This document shows positions 19,560 through 30,344 of a stretch of DNA of 64,000 nucleotides, piece by piece (the first letter of the stretch is position 1; every line of letters starts with the position of its first letter). The position numbers were made by a program, and so were the translations under genes. A model generated the notes under the pieces. That model was given only the letters and a program-made list of their open reading frames with translations, did not search any database and was not told the DNA's origin. Origin of the DNA: Choristoneura fumiferana. Taxonomy: Eukaryota; Arthropoda; Insecta; Lepidoptera; Tortricidae. The stretch spans positions 1,533,787-1,597,786 of the forward strand of contig NC_133482.1 of the NCBI RefSeq assembly GCF_025370935.1, written 5' to 3'.

Positions 19560-21203
19560 CTGAAAAAAGGAGATTGTTGGATTAGAGTAGACATTTTTTT
19601 AGTTTTAATTTTTACTAGCTTTTGCCCGCGACTTCGTCCGCGTGGAATTTGGTTATCACACGCAGTTCCCTCGGGAACTGTGCATTTTTCCGGGATGAAA
19701 AGTAGCCTATGTCACTCTCTGGCCCATAAACTAACTCTATGCCAAAAATCACGTTGATCCAGTTCAAAGTGAAAGACGGACAAACATAAAAACACACACA
19801 GATTCACTTTTATAATATTAGTACTGATTAATGTATTTCTATAGAATATAATCTCTCTGTAATGGGCAAATCAATATCAATGCAATTAATCAAATAGAAC
19901 AAGTTAAAATTACAATACTTCTGAGCTGAGTCACTCTTATAATCAAGATTGATAATAATAGATGTACAGTAGAATCCGGTTATAACGATGGCCAAGGGTC
20001 CAGTGGTATTACATTGTACTAACCAGATGCCATACTAAATGGATGTACTTTCATCATCATCATCATCATTATCCCAGCCTATATACGTCCCACTGCTGGG
20101 CACAGGCCTCCTCTCAGAACAAGAGGGCTTGGGCCATAGTTCCCACGCGGGCCCAGTGCGGATTGGGAACTTTGCACGCACCATTGAATTACTTCGCAGG
20201 TTTGTGCATGTTCCTCACGATGTTTTCCTTCACCGCAAAGCTCATGGTAAATTTCAAATGTAATTCCGCACATAAATTTCGAAAAACTCAGAGGTGCGAG
20301 CCGGGGTGCGAACCCACGACCCTCTGCTTGAGAGGCGATAGGTCAAACCACTAGGCCACCACGGCTTCATTTACTTTCATGGTGGCTCATATTAAAACCA
20401 AGCATATGCCTATACTTACGTCACTAAAACGGTTTGTAGTTAAATGTGAAGTTAAAGTTATGATGTTAAATGTGGACTACACTGTAATATTGTTTTAGGC
20501 TTGTTCACATGCTTAGGTAATTATAGCAAAAAATTATGGAGTAGACATAAGAGATAAGGCTACCCATTGACGTGTGAATTTTAATGATGTAATTTATGTA
20601 CAGTGTGGTGTACAATAGAAACATATTGTTTGTTGTACTATTTATTCTACAAAAAGGTTTAAGATACAAGATTATTTTAGTGTGAAAAGTGAATAGTCAA
20701 ATAAGTGATAATAATATACTGTAAGCAAATAATAAGGCCTTCTAAACGAGTTATGTCAGGAAGTAACCTTGGCAAATTGTGCACGGTCACACTCGTATTG
20801 CGTAAACCTTGATAATAATTACAAATTAAAAAAAAAACTTTATGAATTTTGCATGCAGACCTTGTATGTAACCTTGTTATTAAATCTTTGCTTTCGTTAA
20901 CTAAACAAATCAAACATTATATTGAACTACTACAAGGAAAATGTCATCGCAACTAATACTCACTACTTTACGTAAATGCATGGCCACATTGGCGAATTCG
21001 TCGCTCAATAACCATCTCAGGTTCATGAAAGAGGTCGGGTATCCCACAATTTTCTCAGCTTCACTTATTACTTTGGTCCATTGCGCGAAAGGTGGTCGAA
21101 TTAAAAAATCTTCCTGGGTCAAGTTGGTCATGGTAGTTTCGAGACGAATTTGATGCGATAACAGCGTCGCACGGCGCAAATGACGAATTAAAGTGTAAGA
21201 CAT
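18585..21203 (-). CDS. PDSS2: PDSS2, decaprenyl diphosphate synthase subunit 2, copy 2 (two exons)
   Basis: The regulatory partner of PDSS1 in mitochondrial polyprenyl diphosphate synthesis for coenzyme Q. Exon 1 is 20964-21203, donor GTGAGT; exon 2 is 18585-19559, acceptor TTTTTTCAG. Together 404 residues, close to the 399 of human PDSS2. The N terminus (MSYTLIRHLRRATLLSHQIR) is Arg/Ser/Leu-rich without acids, like a mitochondrial presequence. Conserved blocks are SEAEKIVGYPTSFMNLRW, HLRKV-VGSNHPII, LLSKAI, NKIALLIGDYLL and LFGRGCQGAFLLGG. The first DDxxD site is replaced by MIRTGHYVHRGLLN, the family hallmark. Start chosen at the first in-frame ATG before the presequence. Convergent with copy 1. 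A single intron remains, at exactly the position of intron 1 of copy 1. The symbol reflects family membership; which copy is the true orthologue is open. Confidence 0.92.
19612..19822 (-). mobile_element. Helitron-like (Lep1-type) repeat in the PDSS2 intron
   Basis: ACTAGCTTTTGCCCGCGACT, GGGATGAAAAGTAGCCTATG and TTTTATAATATTAGTA are the classic pieces of this lepidopteran repeat. Antisense, with its CTAG-type end at 19616. Confidence 0.75.
20045..20370 (-). mobile_element. SINE T2, near full length
   Basis: On the minus strand: tRNA-like head with A box TGGCCTAGTGG and B-box-like GGGTTCGCACCCC, body AACATCGTGAGGAACATGC, tail CAGCAGTGGGACGTATATAG followed by (GATGAT)n. Sits in the PDSS2 intron. 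Confidence 0.85.
20964..21203 (-). CDS. PDSS2: PDSS2 copy 2, exon 1
   Basis: Eighty codons: presequence, then FLIRPPFAQWTKVISEAEK through HLRKV, then GTGAGT. Phase 0 donor. Confidence 0.92.
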
Positions 21204-21430
21204 GATTATAAATTAGCACTTTACCACTTTTTAACACTTTTACATTTAGTTAACAAGTTTATTTTAATATTTTGTTAAAACACTGTGCGCTGCGAGGCGC
21301 AGCTGTGGTTGGTTATGTCACATTTATTTTGACGTTTCCGCGCTCCGTTCGGAAACGCGTACGTTTCGCTACTGTGCTCGTTTCGTCTGGAAGTATTACG
21401 TTACACGTCCTTTCGTAAGTTCAAGTGGAA
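21204..21430 (-). promoter_or_regulatory. Putative 5' flank/promoter of PDSS2 copy 2
   Basis: Sequence immediately upstream of the ATG. It holds a GC-richer block (GCGCTGCGAGGCGCAGC) and a short palindrome TTTCCGCGCTCCGTTCGGAAA-like, but no clear TATA box at a fixed distance. Assigned by position only. Confidence 0.3.
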
Positions 21431-21766
21431 CGACATGGTCAATAACAAATCTTACATAACTATGATTAAAATAACAGTAACTGCTTCGATTTTATATTCA
21501 TTGGATAGGAATATTTTAAAAGTTAACATTTTACGTCAAGGATTCGATGATCAAATATTTTTTATGAAAATTATAATCCAACTAGGGTTTACCCGCGCCA
21601 TCACACGCGTAAACAATTTGATTCAGCAGTTCAATTACAAATTCCGGGATTTTATTATTCCCAAGGGAACTTCCAAAACTTACATTCGAGAATTTATCCT
21701 GATCCCATTTATTTCAGACGTCCAGCTATCCGTTCAGCCTTCAGCCGTTTTAGCGTAAAGGATTCA

Positions 21767-21947
21767 TCATGTCAGACGAAAGACGTCCACTGCTGGACAT
21801 AGGCCTCCTCCAAGGCTCTGCGGACCGGGAGACGAGCTGTCGGTAGGCCTCCAACAAGATAGAGCGACGACCTGGTTAAGATCGCGGGATCGCGCTGGAT
21901 GCGGAAAGCACAAGACCGATTTGAGTGGAGAGCCTTGGGGGAGGCAA
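21767..21947. mobile_element. RTE-type LINE 3' end, rearranged
   Basis: The first about 55 bp are the antisense of the RTE tail (CGTCCACTGCTGGACATAGG). From about 21823 the sense strand runs GCGGACCGGGAGACGAGCTG to GTGGAGAGCCTTGGGGGAGG. The terminal piece is thus inverted and placed upstream. Compare with intact ends at 36690-36957. Confidence 0.75.
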
Positions 21948-22407
21948 AGGATTAACAAACTAAAATTCTCGTGGGAATTCGCAATACTTAATTTAATTAC
22001 GTACATTGAAGTCTTCATCATTGACTTGACATTTAAAACATCCATGCTAAGTTTCATGACCCTGCTGAATCCAGCGGTTGAGATTTCAAGATTTTATCCC
22101 GAGCCTGATATCCTGACCCTGTGGAAATGTCAGGATAAAAAGTAGGTAGCCATGTGTTGATCTGATGTTGTGAGTTAGGATAACAAGTAGTAACAAACAA
22201 CAGGCCAGCGGCGTCAGGTGCCGCGGCCGGCGCCCCTAAGATCACTGCGCCCGTGTGCAACGCACACCCTGTAGTAAAGACGCCCCTGCAACACGCGTTG
22301 CACTCACAAACTGTCACATATACCTGAGTAGATGCACTATTTATTTGCTGATTTTTGCAGGACTTGGCAGGACCACAATACTTTTTAAATTTTATGTATT
22401 TAAGGAT

Positions 22408-22540
22408 CTACTACGAAACTCGAAAATCGAAGTTCGTATCTTACCGTCCCGCTGACGTTAATATTTTCATACGCAAGTGAGAGGGACAGTACGATACGAA
22501 CTTCGATTTTCCAATTTCGTATTCTAGTAGCCCTACTGAT
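22408..22540. mobile_element. Palindromic MITE, family P3
   Basis: CTACGAAACTCGAAAATCGA and AATCGAAGTTCGTATC at the left; GATACGAACTTCGATTTTCC and TAGTAGCCCTACTG at the right. Confidence 0.8.
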
Positions 22541-22734
22541 AGCTTGCGCTGTAGTGGTAAAGAAGCCAGGGTGACGGTTCAATTTCTGCGAAAATTAGGT
22601 TAATCTTATTACTATTGTATAAACTGAAAGAAAAGCTGATGAATCATAAAGTTTATTTATCTTATTTTGTGCACTGCCATTATGCTACTGTATGTACCTA
22701 CCTACCTACCATATCGTTAATATTTTTTATAAAT

Positions 22735-23340
22735 AATAATAAATAAATAAATTTATTTCGACCAACTCAGATCATACACATAGAAATTAAGAACATAAAA
22801 ATTAAGAACAATAAGATTACATTACATCTATACTATACTAAGTGGGCAACACATGCAGCTGGTTCCAGTGGCACATAAATAGACCGTCATTCCGCTCCGC
22901 CACTGTCTTCAGGAGACTGTTGGGGCTGCGAGTGATGCGCTGCTTTATATAAGATGGAAAACGAGCATGCGTGTCACCCGATGGGAAGCAATCACCGCCG
23001 CCCATAGACACCTGTCAACACGAGGGGTATCACAGGTGCGTTGCCGGCTCTTTGAGAGACTGATAAGCTCGTTTTTAAAGATCCCTAAGTTGTACCGGTC
23101 CGGAAACAATGTCCCAGGAAGCTGGTTCCATACTTTAGTCGTGCGTGGAAAAGTTTCGCTTAAAGCGGACGGTGCAAGATTGCCAATCATCAGGGTGGTG
23201 AGGATGAAATGACTGACCCTGCGCGAAGTACCGTTGTGAAACTTAGCTGCAGGCAACAATCCGAATTTCATCTGAACACTCCCCATGATATATGCGGTAC
23301 AAGATGCGGAGAGATGTAACTTCCCTCCGCATTGCTAGAG
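22735..23340 (-). pseudogene. Non-LTR reverse transcriptase C-terminal fragment and tail
   Basis: The minus frame 22945-23286 reads FPRTTKVWNQLPGTLFPDRY and NLGIFKNELISL, the C-terminal pattern of jockey-like LINE polymerases. Downstream come CCGGCAACGCACCTGTGAT and CGGCGGTGATTGCTTCCCAT. A separate tail copy is at 50145-50272. 5'-truncated. Confidence 0.7.
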
Positions 23341-23398
23341 GATCAAGCCGGTGAAAGAGTACCCGGTTGCCGACAAACCTAGCAGCCCTACTAATTTC

Positions 23399-23985
23399 TA
23401 TGACGACTGGATGGCCAAGTGGTTAGTGAACCTGACTACGATGCTTGAGGTCCCGGGTTCGATTCCCGGCCGGGGCAGATATTTGTATGAATAATACGAA
23501 TGTTTGTTCTCGGGTCATGGATGTTTAATATGTATTTATCTATATAAAAATAAAAAAAAGCCGTGGTGGTGGAAAAAGCCGTGGTGGCCTAGTGGTTTGA
23601 CCTATCGCCTCTCAAACAGAAGGTGGTGGGTTCAAACCCCGGCTCGCACCTCTGAGTTTTTACAAATTCATGTGCGGAATTACATTTGAAATTTACCACG
23701 AACTTTGCGGTGAAGGAAAACATCGTGAGGAAACCTGCACAAACCTGCGAAGCAATTCAATGGTGCGTGTGAAGTTCCCAATTCGCACTGGGCCCGCGTG
23801 GGAACTATAGCCCAAGCCCTCTTGTTCTGAGAGGAGGCCTGTGCCCAGCAGTGGGACGTATATAGGCTGGGATGATGATCTATATAAGTATGTTGATCCG
23901 TTGCCTAGTATCCATAGTACAAGCTTTGCTTAGTTTGGGACTAGGTCAATTGGTGTCAAGTGTCCCATGATATTTATTTATTTAT
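23399..23985 (+). mobile_element. SINE T1, split by a T2 insertion
   Basis: Head GGATGGCCAAGTGGTTAG and B box GGTTCGATTCC, body to TATTTATCTATATA; resumes after the T2 insert with ATCTATATAAGTATGTTGAT and continues to TTTATTTATTTATTG. The most complete T1 copy here. Confidence 0.85.
23547..23880 (+). mobile_element. SINE T2 inserted in T1
   Basis: Complete T2 with A box TGGCCTAGTGG, B box GGTTCAAACCC and tail GCTGGGATGATGATC. ATCTATATA occurs at 23538-23546 and again at 23878-23886, a 9-bp target duplication. Confidence 0.85.
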
Positions 23986-24073
23986 TTATTGGGATCGGCG
24001 GTTTGCACTGCGTAAACTAAGCCCTGCAAAAGTTACCAGATGGCTGTAAAATAAAACAATTGTAAGTCTGCTT

Positions 24074-24240
24074 TTCAACCAGAGATGTCCGAGGAATGGG
24101 TTTTGTTTTCATGGACCAATAGAGACGCTTCATTTACCTCGCCTCGCTCCGCTCAGCTGTTTCCACCAGAGACGTGCTGTGTGAGGGTAGGTAAATGAAG
24201 CGTTCCTATTGGTTCATGAAAAAAAAAACATATTGCTCCC
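24074..24240. mobile_element. MITE family G
   Basis: AGAGATGTCCGAGGAATG at the left end, then ACCAATAGAGACGCTTCATTT mirrored by AAATGAAGCGTTCCTATTGGT around GCTCAGCTGTTTCCACC. Relatives at 14945, 52356 and 59150. Confidence 0.7.
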
Positions 24241-24615
24241 AGCGCAGTGGTTCCCAAAAACTATCGTTAATTCTGCTCTGTTAAGACAATATCCTTTCTC
24301 AAAGGGCCGGCCACGCATCCGTAACTCAACTTATGTTATGGGTGTTCCCCTATCAAATAAAAAACACTTTTAATACCATGTAATGCAGAATGTCTTGAGC
24401 TATTAATGATGGTACAAATAACCCAAAAGTGATTTGTATTAAAATATCACCTATTGCTCTAAGATAAGAATTTTATTAAATAGACACTAGACATAAATAA
24501 TGTAATATGTATTAAAAAAAATCAAGACTTTTTTAATATAATATCGAAAACATTCGGAATACTTAACTCCATTAAGGTTTTTAGCTACTAAATAGGTGTA
24601 CTTAATCTACCTACG

Positions 24616-25276
24616 TGTTTTGTCGCCCTTGTTCTCCGTACATAACCAACTTCCATTACCAGCACTGGGAGAGGACAAATAATTCCTACGCCAAAATCGG
24701 TATTGTACTATAGATTATTTTTCCTTGTATAAAACCAACGTCATAGGCCGGTAATGTACGAGGAAAAATAATTCATAGTACAATACCCGGTTTTGTAGTA
24801 GGATCCTTTAACGCCTTGTATCTAAAGAACTATACATTTTTACTGAAGCTTATTTTCACAATCGCGGTTTTTTCCAAGTTTAATCGACCCAGAAACATAG
24901 GTAGGTTAAGGTTATGTTAATTTTGCATCGGCCCGAAGGGCCAAAACTACACAAAAACAGGAGCTCCGCGTGAGCAGAGCTCCGTCGACATTGTTTCTGT
25001 GTCGATTAATATTGGGAAAAAACGCGATTGTGAAAATAAACTTGAGTAATGCTTTTTTACTGAAGCTTGTTCTGTACTAAGGCATTAAAGAATCCTACTA
25101 CAAAACCGGGTATTGTAGGTACTATGAATTATTTTTCCTCTTACATTACCGGGCATGACGTTGGTTTTGTAAAAGGAAAAATAAAATCCTACTCCAAAAC
25201 CCGGTTTTATTTGTCCTCTCCCAGTGCTGGTAATGGAAGTTGGTTATGTACGGGGAACAAGGGGTTTTGTTGCTGA
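24616..25276. mobile_element. Large fold-back element
   Basis: Arms of more than 250 bp: CCGTACATAACCAACTTCC and TACCAGCACTGGGAGAGGAC at the left, mirrored by GTCCTCTCCCAGTGCTGGTA and GGAAGTTGGTTATGTACGG at the right. Subpalindromes recur in each arm (ACCCGGTTTTGTAGTAGGAT). The centre holds GCGGAGCTCC-like hairpins near 24960-24990. No coding remnant. Confidence 0.85.
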
Positions 25277-25289
25277 TTGTGTTTTTTTG

Positions 25290-25425
25290 TTGACTTTAAT
25301 TGAATTGTCTTTCAAACTACATTTTCGTACCCAATTTCAAGTCGACACTAGTAACTTTTGCGGGCTTCGCCCTGCAGAGACGATCCTGGCCGGACTACCA
25401 GATTATTGTGAAAAATAGTTGGCCA
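25290..25425. repeat. Repeat family D
   Basis: AATTTCAAGTCGACACTAGT and GAGACGATCCTGGCCGGACT match 16925-17045. Confidence 0.6.
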
Positions 25426-25964
25426 TTGTTCAAGATTAAACATGTACAGTGATCTACTCAATAGCTTATATAAAATATAAGGCACAGCAATAACATCACA
25501 AATAGGTAATGCGGGATACTACATAGGTACATCGATAGGTAATGATAAATTTTGTATTCCCCCAAAATATTTAACTCATCAAATTTGGAACAAAATTCGT
25601 TTCACCTACCTGACCATAAAATACACTTCCAGCCAATCACGTGTCTGCGCGCCATAATTCAAAAATAGAAGGGCCAAGAGGGCCCCTGGCAAGACGGTGG
25701 CTCGTACGTACCAATTAAAAAATAAAAGCAGTGTGTAATTTGTTGGCAGTTTATGAAGGGCCGGTGCCTCGCCGCCGTACGACTAAAACGTACATTTGCA
25801 TTTTGATCATCGCTTTTCTGATTGAGCTCTGTGGTTGGTTAAGGTGGCGACACACTGTCGGCACGAGGATGTAGTGACACTTGAGGTATTACTGTTTGCA
25901 CAACTGTGTGTTCTATAAATTAGGCTTGTTTTCTACATATATATAGATAGATATATAGATTTGT

Positions 25965-26012
25965 GCCGTAGTTCCCAGGGGGTCCCAGTGCGGATTGGGA
26001 ATTTCACACCAC
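25965..26012 (-). mobile_element. SINE T2 scrap
   Basis: Only GTCCCAGTGCGGATTGGGAA and neighbouring bases remain. Confidence 0.5.
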
Positions 26013-26483
26013 CAAACCAAACCAATCAAAACAACCTCATGTCAGTTATGTAGAAGCTCATGTCAGTTTCTATGGGCGTGTAGGTACATGAAAAACAGGG
26101 TCGGTAGTTCCATATCGATATTTTCCGGGCCGGTAAAGAGTGTCACCCGTCAAAACGAACAAGTCAAAGACACATAAACTCTTTTTATTTTTTTTTTGTT
26201 CTGGGCTATGGAACAACCCGTAACGTGCCCGTAACCGATCGGACTATGCGTAATTTGGCGGTAAAGAAAACTCTTTCATTTTTTTTTTTAACTGACGCTA
26301 CTTAAGCATCTGATATTTTTTTCTGTTAATTACTATTAGAAAGGTTATTCCTATCGATAAAAAAGTTTCAAGCGTTTCTAAAATTTTCATCCATTCCCCA
26401 TTTGTTTACGAAATTATCCAACTAGGTATGTATAATGTAAGTACGCGGATTTGCTCTATGTATTCCTGACAATTTCCATTTAA

Positions 26484-26625
26484 AATACAAACTGAGACAT
26501 GTACAGGTGGTGTAGGTTATAGCACGCAGCACGGATTGCTGAGGACCTGGGTTCGATTCCCAGCGCTGGTCTCTTTTTCTGGTTTTTCTGTGCATACAAG
26601 TCTCAGTTTGTATTTTCCAAAAAAC
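26484..26625 (+). mobile_element. tRNA-related element with inverted ends, family T3
   Basis: AAAATACAAACTGAGACATG at the left and GTCTCAGTTTGTATTTTCC at the right are inverted. Between them lies a sense tRNA-like block with B box GGTTCGATTCC followed by CAGCGCTGGTCTC. A compact copy, 140 bp. Confidence 0.75.
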
Positions 26626-26629
26626 CAAT

Positions 26630-27370
26630 CATAATTTCCATTTAGTCAACCAGTGCGATGGCGATGTCAACCGTTGGACTCTACCAAGTCGGGCAGTGTA
26701 ACGTTGCCTTAATGTAATCCGCAGTTAGTCGAATATACGTACGCCGGGAATAAATAGTTGCGAGTTAAATTGGCCAGTATTTACAACCGGCTCGCGTGCT
26801 GAACCGCTTATTGATTTGAGTATAATAATCACGGTTAAGGTTATAAATTTAAAACTTAAGCTTCCAGGATAAGACTTAATGGAAAACTTACCTACTTTTG
26901 CGTATCTACAACTTTGCGTTGTTCCTATACTGTATTGAACAACGTGCAGTCGCATAGAGGGAGCCCCCCCCCCCCCCATAACAAGAGCAATAATTAAAAC
27001 AGAGAACGTTAAGCGACTTTTAAAAATATTCGAGTATTTAGATTTTCCCTTTCACATACATATTAACTAGTATATAGGTATTATCACTGTACGCCATCTA
27101 CGTTACGCCACAAACATCAACAATGTTGCATTACATTGCTTCTTCGAATAAACTTTATGGCAATAAAATAACTAATTATTAAACTAAAACTACTAATTTT
27201 TAAAAGTCACTGAACTAATGCAATGTAGTTCAGAGTGAAAACGATCTATGTTTTAATTATTTGCTCCGTTAAAGAGCCCATCTGGTATATTGAATGACAC
27301 TTTTGCTTGTAGTTACAAATCATTTCAATATCTTAAAAAAGATCGAAATGATTTTAATAAAACATAGCTA
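26630..27370. other. No gene seen
   Basis: Contains a C16 run at 26966-26980 and AT-rich sequence. No exon or transposon protein recognised. Confidence 0.45.
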
Positions 27371-27374
27371 AGAA

Positions 27375-27522
27375 TAGATGGAGATGGAGCGACGACCGGG
27401 TTAAGATCGCGGGATCGCGTTGGATGCGGAAAGCATAAGACCGGTCTGAGTGGAGAGCCTTGGGGGAGGCCTGTGTCCAGCAGTGGACTTCTTTCGGCTG
27501 ACATGATGATGATGATGATGAT
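27375..27522 (+). mobile_element. RTE-type LINE 3' end
   Basis: Sense tail: GGAGCGACGACCGGGTTAAG, GTGGAGAGCCTTGGGGGAGG, CAGCAGTGGACTTCTTTCGG, then (GATGAT)n. 5'-truncated to about 150 bp; translated, it is the last about 40 residues of an RTE polymerase (RSEWRALGEACVQQWTSFG). Confidence 0.8.
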
Positions 27523-28061
27523 AATAGCTAAGAATCATCGCATATGAACTCGCTTTCACGTAAAATAAACAGCTTACTACTTACTTAAAAAAGTTTTTAC
27601 CTATGGTAGAGCTGCTCTATTAGAGGTCAGGAGTTGGTCTTCGCCGTATCAATTTAGTGAAAAAATTATGCCAAAGATAGTTAATGAGGATGAATTCGTA
27701 AAGTTACGTTAAGTTACGTTTTTGTGTTAAATGAGTGAGGTATGATATGTTTGATCATTGCTAAGAACTTCCATAAACAAAATACACAGAAAGAGGTTAA
27801 GTACAATAATTATTCTGTAGGTACTAGCACAAGTACTAGGTAGTCTGCCCAGAGAGCTCCGCTATGATATTGTCCAGCACGTACCCCAGAAAAGTGCCTA
27901 TAAGTTTCCATACTCCAAGGGTGACAATAGGAACTCTATAATCTCTGGTCTTCCCGTCACAGGCTTTTTCTTAGAACCATATGAGTAATTGAGTAATAAA
28001 TAGACCGCTGTAATTTACAGGTACAAACCTTATATTTATTTTTATTGCCGCTACTAGAGCA

Positions 28062-28432
28062 AATCCTACTAATATTATAAATGTGAAAGTTTGTGTTTGG
28101 ATGTTTATTACTCAATCACGTCGAAACCGCTAAACCGATTTAGATGAAATTCGGTATATAGATATTTTGAGTCCCGAAGAAGGACATAGGATAGTTTTTA
28201 TCCCGGAAAATTGCATAGTTTACGCGGGATAGATAATTTAAAATTAAGGGGGCACCCTCCAACTATTACGAAATAACCTTACATTGCGTACGAAGCAGGG
28301 ACCTTCTAACACTGGATTTTATGATTAGGTACCTACAGCCGTTTACGTCGTATATTTTGACATAAGTAACAAAAAAATCACAGAACCTTCGGTACGCGAA
28401 TCCGATTCGCACTTGGCCAGTTTTTATTTTTT
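28062..28432 (+). mobile_element. Helitron-like repeat followed by repeat C end
   Basis: TCCTACTAATATTATAAATG, CACGTCGAAACCGCTAAACC, GGAAAATTGCATAGTTTACG to about 28232, then a repeat C end with AATCCGATTCGCACTTGGCC at 28402-28421. Confidence 0.65.
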
Positions 28433-28434
28433 AG

Positions 28435-29845
28435 GCTACTGCACATTGCGAGAAATGTAAGCCTATAAATTACAGCTTTTGCAGAAAATTGCTTTCGAGT
28501 GAATGATAATACTTAATTCAAGCGATATGTTAAAACCACTTAAGATTCTAATTACTGGGATACCTAAATAACAGGATTCCAAAACGCCTGTGGCGCAGGA
28601 CGGCTCTAAAGAATAGCTTTCTTAGATGTTTGTTTTAAAAGAGTCTAGTAGGTGGGTTGGCTGATGAAACTGAATCACGCACCAGGGTGGAACCATTGTG
28701 CTACTAAAGTCATGTTGACATCCCATACATCAGCCAAAGAAATCATAGCGAAATTAATTATGAAAAGGTTCCGGTTCAGTTTCCTCGAGTGTACTTACAA
28801 AGTTGTTTCGTGGTTTCGATTTCAACTTTGAAAAAAAAGACTGATACCTGTCCGTCATAGTCAAACCTTTTCTAGCCTGCCAGTCAGTTCGCTGTCTGTT
28901 TATCACTTTTTAAAATTCTCCAACTGTAAAATAGCTTTGAATATTTACTCAAAGATTAACGTAACGGTAAATTGTTTACGTTCTTAATTTAAAAAGCAAA
29001 ACGAACTATAACAATGCCTTAAACGCATCGTTCTGTCACGGGTCTTGTCTATGGCCACCGTCCACTTATAAATATGCATAGAGTAATTTCTGAAAAGCGA
29101 ACACTTAATAAGTGAGGTGCGCTCCTCGGGCGGACGCTAAATTGCTTCTTGGGTTATTATTCTCCCCATCGCCAATCCTATCCATTTAAAACCAATTATG
29201 TTTTATTATAGTTAGAGGAGGAAAGTAAATTACCAACACGCCGGCCGAAAAGGACGGACGCATGCCTCAACCACAGAGCAGACGAGCGTAGCGTAGTAAA
29301 CTTTTTTTAGTTTTTTTTTTAAGTGCACACAGGCACGGGCGCGCCGTCTTGATGCCCGGTCGTGAATGGAGGTCTAATGGACGCTTGGAAATATAAAATT
29401 AAATCGGATATAATGAGTTACATAGACTATCACGATCGCAGGTTCGACGGGTCGCGGAGGCTTTTGTTCTCGCGGTCGTTGACCCCGGTTCATTTTCTTG
29501 GCGTGATTATGCGCCTGTAATTAAAATCTAACTTTTTATGCTTTGTTTCACGAAGCCTTTTAATGTTTGACAGGAGATGAAAGCTACACGGCTGGCCGAT
29601 GGCCGGGCCTATTACCATGATACCCGCACGCTGGTATTGTACCAACGTAAATGAATACGTGGGTGAGATAAGACTTGAAAAATCCGACCAATTGTGAGTC
29701 AGATTTGTGGATGGAGTTCTTAGAATACTACATACATACTTGATGAATCTAATGGACCGATGAAGTTGAAATTTAGTACATGGTGATGTTTATGCCTGGC
29801 ACCTAACGTTGATCCTTCTCCTTACTGAACCTTACTCCCTCAGTA
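28435..29845. other. No gene seen
   Basis: No ORF longer than chance and no repeat ends. A slightly GC-richer block at 29100-29480 could be unique regulatory DNA, but nothing in it proves this. Confidence 0.4.
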
Positions 29846-29847
29846 TA

Positions 29848-30337
29848 CAGGGTGGCCCATTTATATCGGTCAGTATGGGAAAGTCTGAAACTACACGACA
29901 TACGAAAATTTCTTCTTATGAACCATGACATCGATTTTAATAACAAGAAAAACTGCATTCATGCATTTAAAAAAAGCTGTACCTACTCAGCTCGGGAATC
30001 GAACCCGGTTGTTTTGAAAAAAAAAAAACTTCGAACACCTACTAAAATAAATTAAAGTATGTGAAAACAATGCATTTTATTCATTTTAGACATAATGTTT
30101 CATGGACACATTTACTTTTTAAGACGTACAACAATCGATATCTAAATAGAAATAGTGTAAGTTTTTTTTTTCAAAACAACTGGGTTCGATTCCCGAGCCG
30201 AGTACAGGTTTTTTTTAAATGCATGAATGCAGTTTTTCTTGTTATTAAAATCGATGTCATGGTTCCCAAGAAGAAATTTTCGTATGTCGTATAGTTTCAG
30301 ACTTTCCCATACTGACCGATATAAATGGGCCACCCTG
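29848..30337. mobile_element. Mariner-type TIR element with about 165-bp TIRs
   Basis: CAGGGTGGCCCATTTATATC at the left mirrored by GATATAAATGGGCCACCCTG at the right, flanked by TA on both sides. Each TIR carries a B-box-like GGTTCGATTCC and TGAATGCAGTTTTTCTTG at the same spacing as in the element at 5799-6656. The two near-identical small frames (starting MAHLYRSVWESLKL) are TIR translations, not genes. Confidence 0.85.
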
Positions 30338-30344
30338 TATATAA

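Noticed and set aside
21435..21758. 107-codon plus-strand frame upstream of PDSS2 copy 2
   Set aside because: AT-rich, with no motif, and its last third runs into repeat-like sequence. Not supportable as a gene.
26966..26980. Poly-C runs here and near 590 and 56680
   Set aside because: Simple homopolymers, possibly with length error; no feature is inferred.
29852..30333. Two similar small proteins starting MAHLYRSVWESL on opposite strands
   Set aside because: They are the two inverted repeats of one TIR element read outward-in.
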